Shown one piece after another: positions 6,849-13,790 of a DNA stretch of 25,691 bases. A model generated the notes under the pieces. That model ran no database searches. It was not told the origin of the DNA and saw only the letters and a list, made by a program, of their open reading frames with translations. This stretch comes from an uncultured Gardnerella sp. Lineage in GTDB: Bacteria > Actinomycetota > Actinomycetes > Actinomycetales > Bifidobacteriaceae. The first letter of the stretch is position 1. Every line of letters begins with the position of its first letter. The position numbers and the translations under genes were made by a program. Location of the stretch: assembly GCA_947088155.1 (NCBI GenBank), contig CAMUFL010000012.1, positions 1 to 25,691 of the forward strand. The letters are read 5' to 3'.

Positions 6849-8528
6849 ATGGCAGCATTTAGTTCATTAACAGACCGCCTTTCCAATGCTTTCAAGCATT
6901 TGCGCAGTAAAGGCAAGCTTTCGGAATCGGATATTGACGGCACGATTCGCGAGATTCGTCGCGCTCTTCTCGACGCAGACGTGGCGCTGGAAGTCGTGCG
7001 CTCATTCACAGCTAAAATTCGCGAGCGCGCGCTTGGCGAAGAAGTTTCCAGGGCTCTTAATCCGGCTCAGCAAGTTGTGAAGATTGTGAACGACGAGTTG
7101 ACGCAGGTGCTTGGCGCAGGCGTTGACAGGCCGCTTAATTTTGCAAAGCACCCGCCTACTGTGATTATGCTTGCCGGTTTGCAAGGCGCTGGTAAAACTA
7201 CGCTTGCCGGAAAGCTCGGCTACTGGCTTAAAGATTCCGGTCACACGCCTTTGCTGGTGGCTGCGGATTTGCAGCGTCCGAATGCTGTTACGCAGCTGCA
7301 GGTTGTTGGTGAGCGCGCGGGAGTGCCTGTTTTTGCGCCGGAAAAAGGCGTGCAAAATGGCGGAAACGCAATCTCTTTGCCTTGGTTTAGTAAAGGCGAT
7401 CCGGTTAAAGTTGCGCGCGATTCTATTAATTATGCGCGCGAAAAAATGTACGACACGGTGATTATTGATACCGCCGGACGCTTGGGTGTGGACGAAGCTT
7501 TGATGAAGCAGGCGCGAAATATTCGCGACGCTGTGAATCCTCAAGAAGTGCTGTTTGTTATTGACGCAATGATTGGCCAGGATGCTGTGCGCACGGCTCA
7601 GGCTTTTAACGACGGCGTGAACTTTACGGGCGTTGTGCTTTCTAAGCTTGATGGCGACGCTCGAGGCGGTGCCGCACTTTCGGTTGCAAGCGTTACCGGA
7701 AAGCCGATTTTGTTCGCTTCTACAGGCGAAGGTTTGAAGGATTTTGAGATTTTCCATCCGGATCGAATGGCTTCCAGAATCCTCGATATGGGCGATATTT
7801 TAACGCTTATTGAGCATGCGCAGAAGCAGTTTGATGAGGAAGAGTCGCGTAAGGCTGCCGAAAAGATTGCTGAAGGAAGCTTTGGTTTAGACGACTTTTT
7901 GGAGCAGCTTCAGCAGGTTCGTAAGCTTGGCTCAATGAAGAAGCTTTTGGGCATGATGCCGGGAATGGCTGCTCACCGCCAGGAGCTTGAGCAGTTTGAC
8001 GATAAGGAAATTGACCGCACGGAGGCGATTATTCGCTCCATGACTCCAGCTGAGCGCAGGGACACGAAGATTATTGATGGCTCGCGTCGCGCGCGCATTG
8101 CGGCTGGCTCTGGCGTGAGCGTTTCGCAAGTTAATGCGCTTTTGCAGCGTTTTGAGCAGGCTGCGAAGATGATGAAGCGCATGAGCGGCGGCGCTGGCAT
8201 GCCTGGAATGGGTGGAATGCCTGGATTTGGCGGCCCTGGTGGAAAGTCGAAGCGCAAGGATAAGAAGTCCAAGAAGAAGGGCGGGAAGTCCGGAAATCCA
8301 ATGCGCCGTGAAGCTGAGGAGCGCGCGTTGCGTGAACGACTTTCGGGAGAATCTTCCGGAAATGGCAGTGACGACGTTGCTGGCTCCGCTTTCGCAAAGC
8401 CGCAGCAGCCGAATATGCAAAATCTGCCTGAAGGTCTTAAAGAGCTTATGAATTCGGAAGACGCAAATCAAGATAATCAACTTCCACCTAACTTCGGCGG
8501 CGGATTAGCCGGATTCTTTGGAAGATGA
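6849..8528 (+). CDS. ffh: Signal recognition particle protein Ffh
   Basis: Ffh is the GTPase of the signal recognition particle. It binds 4.5S RNA and delivers ribosomes making membrane or secreted proteins to FtsY at the membrane. The 559-residue protein has the N domain (1-90), then the G domain with GLQGAGKTT (110-118), DTAGR (206-210) and SKLDG (264-268), and a Met-rich M domain (about 325-455, including LGMMPGM and MKRMSGGAGMPGMGGMPG). It then has a Lys-rich stretch and a long Asn/Gln/Gly-rich tail, common in actinobacteria. An unusual insert (GVQNGGNAISLPWFSK) follows FAPE in the G domain. The next gene starts inside its stop codon (ATGA). Confidence 0.96.
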   Translation: MAAFSSLTDRLSNAFKHLRSKGKLSESDIDGTIREIRRALLDADVALEVVRSFTAKIRERALGEEVSRALNPAQQVVKIVNDELTQVLGAGVDRPLNFAKHPPTVIMLAGLQGAGKTTLAGKLGYWLKDSGHTPLLVAADLQRPNAVTQLQVVGERAGVPVFAPEKGVQNGGNAISLPWFSKGDPVKVARDSINYAREKMYDTVIIDTAGRLGVDEALMKQARNIRDAVNPQEVLFVIDAMIGQDAVRTAQAFNDGVNFTGVVLSKLDGDARGGAALSVASVTGKPILFASTGEGLKDFEIFHPDRMASRILDMGDILTLIEHAQKQFDEEESRKAAEKIAEGSFGLDDFLEQLQQVRKLGSMKKLLGMMPGMAAHRQELEQFDDKEIDRTEAIIRSMTPAERRDTKIIDGSRRARIAAGSGVSVSQVNALLQRFEQAAKMMKRMSGGAGMPGMGGMPGFGGPGGKSKRKDKKSKKKGGKSGNPMRREAEERALRERLSGESSGNGSDDVAGSAFAKPQQPNMQNLPEGLKELMNSEDANQDNQLPPNFGGGLAGFFGR

Positions 8529-10057
8529 GTTTTCTGTTAGCGATTCTGTGGGTTATATTTGCGGCGCTTATTTGCTGGCAGTTGCTTCGGTGGTTGCCGG
8601 CTGGCGCGGATAAATATAACCCACTTCCGTATATTATTGCGCTTCTGCCGCTTGCAACTTATGTTGCGGAAGCGCTGTTTTTTGTTAGTTTAGGCGCGAG
8701 TTTGTGGAATTATTTTTACGCGCCTAATTTAGCGCAATCGTATAATTTCGCTAAATCTTACGCATATTTATGCATTGCTTATGCGGTACTATTTTTGATT
8801 TCGCTTAAGTCGTATTCGCCGTATTGGTTTGGAAGATTTAGAAGCGCACGGAAACAAACGCCGGAGAATTTACCGGCAAATGTTCCACAACAACGCAAAT
8901 CCAGCGACAAACGCCAGAAAATTTACCGGCAAATGTTCCACAACAACGCCAATCCAGCGACAAACGCCAGAAAATTTACCGGCAAATGTTCCACAACAAC
9001 GCCAATCCAGCGACAAACGCCAGAAAACTTACCGGCAAATGTTCCACAACAACGCCAATCCAGCGACAAACGCCAGAGAACTTACCGGCAAATGTTCCAA
9101 AACAACGCCAATCCAGCGACAAAAGCCGGAAAAAACTCCGGCAAATGTTCCACAAAACAGCCAAAACAGCGACAAACACCAGAAAACTTACCGGCAAATG
9201 TTCCAAACACCAGCCAAAGCAGCTACATTTTCCGGAAGAATCAGCCTCTGGAAATTCGCGTAATGACGCTTAATTGCAGATACGGAAAAGCAAGTGCTAC
9301 TCAAATAATCGAAACTGCGAAAAAATACAGCGTAAATACGTTACTTTTACAAGAATTAAGCGAATCCTTAGTAAAAAATCTTGAAAAACTCGGCATTTAC
9401 GAAATTTTTCCGACTTCTTGCGTAGGTGCCAGAAGCGAGCATAATAACGGCGGTTTTAACGCGATTTTTACGCAATATTCCGCTATTTCGACTTGCAATA
9501 ATTCAGTAAAAATTGAGGCAGCAAGTGTGCCGAGCGTTACTGCGCGATTAGATTTTGACGCGTCTGCAAACGTTTTTGTAAAGTTCGCTTCAGCGCACCC
9601 AAAGTCACCTATGCGAGGTTGCAAAGCTTGGAGCGAAGGAATCCGCGCGCTTGCAAATCTTATAGATTCCGCAGAAACTTACGAAACTGACGAAACTACA
9701 GAAACTGCCGAAAATCCTAAATCTTCCGAATCAGCAACTCTTACTATTCTTACGGGAGATTTGAACTCCGCAATAGACCACCCTAGCTTTAGAACGCTTA
9801 TAAAAGCGGGATTCACAGACTCGGCAATCACGCTTGGGCGGCGACTCAGAACCTGGCCTACGTGGCTTAAGTGGCCGAATCTTACGCTAGATTACGTGCT
9901 ATTTTGCGCAAAAAACTGCCGCGCTCAAGCCGAGTGGCAGCAAAACGTGGAAATCGCCGGCACCGATCACCTAGCCTACATCGCCGCAATCGCGCTGTAT
10001 CCACTACATTCACCAACATATTCACCACTACATTCACCAACATATTCAATCGACTAA
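8525..10057 (+). CDS. Membrane-anchored EEP-family phosphatase/nuclease with internal repeat array
   Basis: The 510-residue protein has three hydrophobic segments (about 3-24, 33-60, 80-100), a repeat-encoded linker (about 111-238) and an endonuclease/exonuclease/phosphatase domain from about 244. The catalytic motifs are intact: MTLNCRYG, LLLQELSE (metal-binding Glu), NNGGFNAIF, SAHPKSPMRG, LTGDLNSAIDHPSF, LDYVLF and GTDHLAY, so the enzyme is probably active. The substrate is unknown. The ATG overlaps the ffh stop by 4 bp. The linker comes from seven 53-bp A repeats, read in a new frame at each unit, and is rich in Asn, Gln, Lys, Arg, Thr and Pro. Without it the protein would be about 380 residues, near the size of bifidobacterial relatives. 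A small HSPTYS duplication ends the protein. Confidence 0.82.
   Translation: MSFLLAILWVIFAALICWQLLRWLPAGADKYNPLPYIIALLPLATYVAEALFFVSLGASLWNYFYAPNLAQSYNFAKSYAYLCIAYAVLFLISLKSYSPYWFGRFRSARKQTPENLPANVPQQRKSSDKRQKIYRQMFHNNANPATNARKFTGKCSTTTPIQRQTPENLPANVPQQRQSSDKRQRTYRQMFQNNANPATKAGKNSGKCSTKQPKQRQTPENLPANVPNTSQSSYIFRKNQPLEIRVMTLNCRYGKASATQIIETAKKYSVNTLLLQELSESLVKNLEKLGIYEIFPTSCVGARSEHNNGGFNAIFTQYSAISTCNNSVKIEAASVPSVTARLDFDASANVFVKFASAHPKSPMRGCKAWSEGIRALANLIDSAETYETDETTETAENPKSSESATLTILTGDLNSAIDHPSFRTLIKAGFTDSAITLGRRLRTWPTWLKWPNLTLDYVLFCAKNCRAQAEWQQNVEIAGTDHLAYIAAIALYPLHSPTYSPLHSPTYSID
8853..9240 (+). repeat. A repeat array 3, inside the EEP gene (7 A units)
   Basis: CCGGCAAATGTTCC cores begin at 8873, 8926, 8979, 9032, 9085, 9138 and 9191, each exactly 53 bp from the last, with partial units at both ends. 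Units two to five are nearly identical, while the sixth, seventh and edge units have diverged. No B module is present. All three forward frames are free of stop codons across the array, and the host gene continues in frame on both sides. The sequence between successive cores is itself conserved, so this is not a repeat-spacer array. Confidence 0.95.
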
Positions 10058-10226
10058 AACGTCCAAATTAAATAGCCAAAAACGTCCAAGCTCGCAGGCA
10101 TAATAGATAAGTTATTCGCGCGAATCGGCGCCCTCTTCCCGACCGCGCGAGGAACATGTGGAAGCTCGTAAGGAGTGCCCCACACCCGAACGATATTCCA
10201 CGACTCTAGTTATAAGGAGAGCCATT

Positions 10227-10697
10227 TTGGCAACCAAGATTCGTCTTAAGCGATTGGGCAAGAAGTTCTATGCCTTCTACCGTGTAGTCATTTCTGATTC
10301 ACGCAACAAGCGCAACGGTCAGTCCATCGAAGAGATCGGCGTTTACGATCCAAACAAGCAGCCATCTATGATCCAGATTGATTCTGAGCGCGCACAGTAC
10401 TGGCTTGGCGTTGGCGCACAGCCAACCGAACCAGTGTTGAAGCTTTTGAAGATCACCGGCGACTGGCAGAAGTTCAAGGGTCTTGACGGTGCTGAAGGCA
10501 CCTTGAAGACTTCCGAAGCTGGCCCAGACGCTCAGGCTCGTGTGGAAGCTGTTGAAGCTGAAGCTCAGAAGTTGAAGGCTGCAAAGTCCGAAGCTGCCGC
10601 AAAGGCACAGGCTGCAGCTGAAGCCGCAGCAAACGAAGCCGAAGAAGCCCCAGCAGAAGCTGAAGAAGCTGCTGAAGCCGAGGAAAAGGCTGAGTAA
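10227..10697 (+). CDS. rpsP: 30S ribosomal protein S16
   Basis: S16 is an early-assembling protein of the small ribosomal subunit that contacts 16S rRNA. The 156-residue product starts ATKIRLKRLGKKFYAFYRVV after the initiator and contains the family core up to about residue 95. A highly charged Ala/Glu/Lys tail follows (about 100-156), as in other actinobacterial S16 proteins. The start is a TTG at 10227: AAGGAG (10214-10219) lies 7 nt upstream, and the residues encoded further upstream do not resemble S16. A -10-like CATAAT at 10099 and a 12-bp palindrome ATTCGCGCGAAT (10114-10125) lie in the leader; no good -35 was seen. It heads the S16 - KH - RimM - TrmD operon. Confidence 0.95.
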   Translation: MATKIRLKRLGKKFYAFYRVVISDSRNKRNGQSIEEIGVYDPNKQPSMIQIDSERAQYWLGVGAQPTEPVLKLLKITGDWQKFKGLDGAEGTLKTSEAGPDAQARVEAVEAEAQKLKAAKSEAAAKAQAAAEAAANEAEEAPAEAEEAAEAEEKAE

Positions 10698-10699
10698 TT

Positions 10700-10933
10700 A
10701 TGCTGGCTCAAGCTGTGGAACATCTCATTAAAAACATCGTGGATTTTCCAGATGACGTGTCGGTACGCTCTCACGAAAACGCTCGCGGCGAACTTTTGCG
10801 TGTGCGCGTGAATCCTGAAGATATCGGTCGCGTTATTGGACGTGGCGGTCGTACTGCTAATGCTATTCGCATTGTTGTGCAAGCTTTAAGCGATCACAAT
10901 GTGCGAGTTGACATTATGGACGTACGTAAGTGA
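10700..10933 (+). CDS. khpA: KH-domain RNA-binding protein KhpA
   Basis: This 77-residue protein consists of a single KH domain with the RNA-binding loop GRGG in IGRVIGRGGRTANAIR (about 43-58). KhpA proteins, usually found between rpsP and rimM, bind RNA and in several Gram-positive bacteria pair with KhpB/EloR and influence cell elongation. The ATG lies 2 bp after the rpsP stop. It is followed at once by rimM, so translation of the three genes is likely coupled. The family assignment is firm; the regulatory role is inferred from relatives. Confidence 0.92.
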   Translation: MLAQAVEHLIKNIVDFPDDVSVRSHENARGELLRVRVNPEDIGRVIGRGGRTANAIRIVVQALSDHNVRVDIMDVRK

Positions 10934-10934
10934 G

Positions 10935-11576
10935 ATGAACGTGGCCTTAGACCAACAATCTTTTGACAACCCTCAGCAAAGTCGTAACGACCTGCTGAGG
11001 GTTTGTCGTATCGGAAAAGCCCAAGGATTAAAGGGCGAAGTAACTGTGCAAGTCTTCACCGACGAGCCTGACGAGCGTTTTAAGCCGGGAAGTGTGCTTT
11101 GCACTGCCGACGCCGACGGTTCACGCGAATTTGTTATTGAGCGCGCGCGAACCTTCAAAAACCGTTGGATTCTGCTGTTTGAAGAATCGCAAAACCGCAA
11201 CGATGCCGAAGCTCTTAACGGTTTGGAATTGTATGTGCATGCGGAAGATGCGCAGCAGCTTGCTGCCGAAAATGCTTGGTATATTAAGGATTTAGTTGGG
11301 CTGGAAGCGCGACTTTGCGAGGAAAATCAGCTTGGACTTCCATCTTGCACTATTGGAAAAGTTGTGGATGTGCTCGACGGCGCGCAATCTTTGCTTAAAA
11401 TCCGCTTAAATCAGCCGGTTGATAGCGAAAATAAGACCGAAAATAAGACCGAAAATAAGACTGAAAATAAGACTGCGCTTGTGCCGTTTGTGGAAGCGCT
11501 TGTGCCGGAAGTTGACGTTGCTGCAGGCTATTTGACTATTGACCCTCCGGGCGGCTTGATTCCAGGGCTTTTGTAG
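10935..11576 (+). CDS. rimM: 16S rRNA processing protein RimM
   Basis: RimM binds ribosomal protein S19 and helps mature the 30S head. The 213-residue product shows LLRVCRIGKAQGLKGEVTVQ (N-terminal barrel), ENAWYIKDLVGLEA (start of the PRC barrel) and the ending YLTIDPPGGLIPGLL. ATG 10935 is chosen because it begins just after the khpA stop; a longer reading frame would overlap khpA. Within the PRC barrel, four copies of the 12-bp unit GAAAATAAGAC(C/T) at 11427-11474 encode ENKT four times in a loop, so the insertion keeps the frame. No strong ribosome site is visible, and coupling to khpA is likely. Confidence 0.94.
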   Translation: MNVALDQQSFDNPQQSRNDLLRVCRIGKAQGLKGEVTVQVFTDEPDERFKPGSVLCTADADGSREFVIERARTFKNRWILLFEESQNRNDAEALNGLELYVHAEDAQQLAAENAWYIKDLVGLEARLCEENQLGLPSCTIGKVVDVLDGAQSLLKIRLNQPVDSENKTENKTENKTENKTALVPFVEALVPEVDVAAGYLTIDPPGGLIPGLL

Positions 11577-11612
11577 TTTTCGTAGTTTTCGTAGCTTTCG
11601 TAGCTTTTGTAG
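11577..11612. repeat. 9-bp tandem repeat before trmD
   Basis: About four copies of TTTTCGTAG or TTTCGTAGC fill nearly all of the 47-bp gap between rimM and trmD. The tract leaves no clear ribosome site for trmD beyond a weak GAG. Confidence 0.75.
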
Positions 11613-11623
11613 TAGAGTGCATT

Positions 11624-12487
11624 ATGATGAACATCGACATTGTTTCCGTATTTCCTGAGTATTTTCAAATGCTCGATTTAAGTTTGCTTGGCAAGGCGCA
11701 AAATAACGGTTTGCTGCAGATTCGCGCGCACAATTTGCGCAAGTGGACTCACGATGTGCATCAGTCGGTTGACGATACTCCTGTTGGCGGCGGCGCTGGT
11801 ATGGTTATGAAGCCGGAAGTTTGGGCTGAGTGCTTGGATGAGCTGCTGAATTTGCAGGATGCTCAAGATAAGCAAAATACTCAAACGCAAAATACGCAAA
11901 CGCAAGATACGCAAACGCAAAATACGCAAGATTTACCGATTCTTATCTTCCCTAATCCATCTGCCCCACTATTTACGCAAAAAGACGCAACCGAACTAAG
12001 CCGCGCAAATCATCTGCTTTTTGGATGCGGCAGATACGAAGGCTACGACGCGCGAATCCCAGAATATTACCGCGCGAAAGGCGTTGACGTGCGCGAGTAT
12101 TCGATTGGCGATTACGTGCTTAACGGCGGCGAAGTGGCAGTAAGCGTTATGCTTGAGGCGATTACGCGGTTGATTCCAGGGTTCATGGGAAATCCTGAGT
12201 CGATTGTTGAGGAGTCGTATACGGGTGCGGATGCGCTTTTGGAGCACCACCAGTACACGCGGCCGACTACTTGGCGCGGTATAAGCGTTCCGGAGGTGCT
12301 GACTTCCGGAAATCATGCGAAGGTAGACCGATTCCGCCGCGACGAAGCGATTTCGCGTACTAGCGAGATTCGTCCGGATTTGATTGAGCGACTTGACTGC
12401 CGCGCGCTAGATAAAGCGGATCGCAAAACGCTTATGGCTCTAGGCTGGGAAGTTTCTGCCGACCATCCCCGCAAAAACTCACGCTAA
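11624..12487 (+). CDS. trmD: tRNA (guanine-N1)-methyltransferase
   Basis: TrmD methylates G37 of tRNAs that read CNN codons, using S-adenosylmethionine, and so prevents frameshifting. The 287-residue protein has FPEYF at the N-terminus, SVDDTPVGGGAGMVMKP (48-64) and the SPOUT knot with GCGRYEGYDARI (134-145) and YSIGDYVLNGGE (159-170). VLTSGNHAKVDRFRR and the C-terminal helical domain follow. Between the N-terminal part and LIFPNPSAP, about 20 residues of Gln/Asn/Thr/Asp repeats (about 82-102) are encoded by 15-bp repeats (CAAAATACGCAAACG and variants, 11873-11931). The start could be either of two adjacent ATGs. It closes the translation block. Confidence 0.95.
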   Translation: MMNIDIVSVFPEYFQMLDLSLLGKAQNNGLLQIRAHNLRKWTHDVHQSVDDTPVGGGAGMVMKPEVWAECLDELLNLQDAQDKQNTQTQNTQTQDTQTQNTQDLPILIFPNPSAPLFTQKDATELSRANHLLFGCGRYEGYDARIPEYYRAKGVDVREYSIGDYVLNGGEVAVSVMLEAITRLIPGFMGNPESIVEESYTGADALLEHHQYTRPTTWRGISVPEVLTSGNHAKVDRFRRDEAISRTSEIRPDLIERLDCRALDKADRKTLMALGWEVSADHPRKNSR

Positions 12488-12489
12488 CA

Positions 12490-12945
12490 ACAAACGCCGG
12501 GAAATTCTCCGGCAAATGTTCCACACCAGCGACAATTACTTTACAGCCACGTAAAGGAAAAAACGTAATCTAGCCAAAAAACGATTTTTCCTTTACAGCG
12601 CTGTACAGAAAATAACGTAATCTAGCCAAAAAACGACAATTACTTTACACGAGCGTAAAGAAACAGTCAAAACTATCTCCCGCAAATGTTACAAAACAAC
12701 GCCAAAACGCTCGCGCGGGTAACGCGCTCGCTACGAAACTCGCGTTGGAAGCACACTGTGCTTCCAACTTAAGCGAGTTTCCGCTCCGAGTTGCCTTCGC
12801 GCGCTACGCTTTAAGCGCTTCGGCAGGTCGTCGCGCAAATGTTCCATAAACCAGCCAATCCAGCGACAAAAGCCAGGTAATTCTCCGGCAAATGTTCCAA
12901 AAACCAGCAAATCCAGCGACAAAAGCCGGAGAAAAAACAAACTCT
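12490..12945 (+). repeat. A/B repeat array 4, interrupted
   Basis: This array fills the 468-bp gap between the converging genes trmD and rsmD. It holds an A module (core 12509), three B modules (CTTTAC at 12539, 12591 and 12643, 52 bp apart), a decayed A core (12679), about 100 bp of foreign sequence with a large hairpin, and two further A cores (12832 decayed, 12885). The middle B hairpin has an AGCGCT centre. No gene is visible. It is the only array where A units occur on both sides of the B block. Confidence 0.82.
12736..12780. other. Large hairpin between trmD and rsmD
   Basis: GTTGGAAGCACA (12744-12755) and TGTGCTTCCAAC (12757-12768) form a perfect 12-bp inverted repeat around one base. 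AAACTCGC (12736-12743) and GCGAGTTT (12773-12780) extend it, with an unpaired TTAA on one side. No T run follows, so it is an unusual terminator if it is one. GC-rich sequence on either side (about 12700-12835) seems to have displaced the expected A-module register by about 100 bp. Confidence 0.75.
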
Positions 12946-12955
12946 GGAAAATAAA

Positions 12956-13540
12956 TTAGTCGCGAGAAGGCTGAATAAACAGCACAGCAGTTTCGCCATA
13001 ATTGCGCGTATCAAACAGCTCCCACCCCTCAGGAACCGCAGGAACGACGCTACGCGCGCTACGCTCAAGCACAATCAGCGTATCCGCCGCAACACTTGCA
13101 ACACCATGCGCAATCATCGAAGCCAATAAGCTTTCGCAATCCGCAGTTTCGTAAGCATACGGAGGATCAATAAACACCAACTCAAACGCTTCCCCACTAT
13201 AATCAGCAACAAACTGCTCCGCGCGCTTACGAACAACGCGCATCGAAAACGCACTATCCCACGATTTCGAACTCTGCAACGTCTTCGCAGTGCGAAGTAT
13301 AAGAGCCGCCGCCTGAGCGTTCGCTTCAACAGAAACCAGCTCGCGCGCCCCCCGAGAAAGCGCCTCAACACCTAACGCACCCGTGCCAGCGAACAAATCA
13401 AGCACGCGCGCATCCGCCATAACATTCCACGAATCGAGGCGCGAAAAAATTGCCTCCTTCGTGCGATCCGTGGTAGGCCTCGTACATGATTGCGCCGAAG
13501 TGAGCGGCAGAGATTTGAAACGTCCGGCAATAATATGCAT
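12956..13540 (-). CDS. rsmD: 16S rRNA (guanine966-N2)-methyltransferase
   Basis: RsmD methylates G966 of 16S rRNA during 30S assembly. The 194-residue product has RPTTDRTKEAIFSRL (21-35), the SAM-binding VLDLFAGTGALGVEALSRGA (46-65) and the catalytic IDPPY near residue 130. The length is normal for the family. There is no obvious ribosome site upstream of the ATG, and the region before it holds A repeats, so its promoter is unclear. In many actinobacteria it lies close to recG and coaD. Here recG is about 4.6 kb upstream on the same strand, with the nucleoside cassette in between. Confidence 0.93.
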   Translation of the reverse strand: MHIIAGRFKSLPLTSAQSCTRPTTDRTKEAIFSRLDSWNVMADARVLDLFAGTGALGVEALSRGARELVSVEANAQAAALILRTAKTLQSSKSWDSAFSMRVVRKRAEQFVADYSGEAFELVFIDPPYAYETADCESLLASMIAHGVASVAADTLIVLERSARSVVPAVPEGWELFDTRNYGETAVLFIQPSRD

Positions 13541-13569
13541 GCTTACAGCTTAGCTGCAGCCTCAAACTG

Positions 13570-13763
13570 AAACATTTTCCGGAAAATCCCCCGGCAAATG
13601 TTCCAAAAAAGCACGAAAGTAGCGACAAAATCCAGGTAAATTCCCGGCAAATGTTCCACAAACCAGCAAATCCAGCGACAAAACCCAGTTAAAACTCCGG
13701 CAAATGTTCCACCTATACAAAAAACGACATTTCCTATACGTTGCTGTAAAGGAAATGTCGTTA
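13570..13763 (+). repeat. A/B repeat array 5 (3 A units, 1 B unit)
   Basis: A cores lie at 13591, 13644 and 13697 (53-bp steps). The last runs into the junction CCTATACAAAAAACGACA, which recurs in arrays 6 and 7, and then into a B module turned into a longer hairpin. The array occupies most of the 250-bp gap between the MFS gene and rsmD. Confidence 0.87.
13719..13762 (-). terminator. Terminator of the MFS gene, built from a B module
   Basis: AACGACATTTCCT (13723-13735) pairs perfectly with AGGAAATGTCGTT (13750-13762). Three more pairs lie inside after one mismatch, and the loop is 6 nt. Read on the minus strand the stem is followed by a run of T (13724-13719), the layout of an intrinsic terminator. 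It lies 28 bp after the MFS stop codon. Confidence 0.75.
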
Positions 13764-13790
13764 TAGTACGAAAAGCTCGCGCTTGACTAC

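Noticed and set aside
8853..9240. CRISPR-like array
   Set aside because: The repeats are evenly spaced, but the whole 53-bp unit is conserved, there are no unique spacers, and no cas gene is present. The array also lies inside an intact gene.
8829..9273. Separate proteins in the other forward frames and on the reverse strand across the array
   Set aside because: These open frames result from the stop-free repeat. They lack recognisable domains or starts, and the EEP frame alone links two conserved domains.
10158..10226. Upstream ATG for S16
   Set aside because: The added residues are not S16-like. The TTG at 10227 has an ideal AAGGAG and gives the conserved ATKIRLKRLGKK start.
12731..13074. 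Minus-strand reading frames across array 4
   Set aside because: They are translations of A repeats and of the inserted hairpin region (recurring GTFAGE and MEHL motifs) and overlap the 3' end of rsmD.
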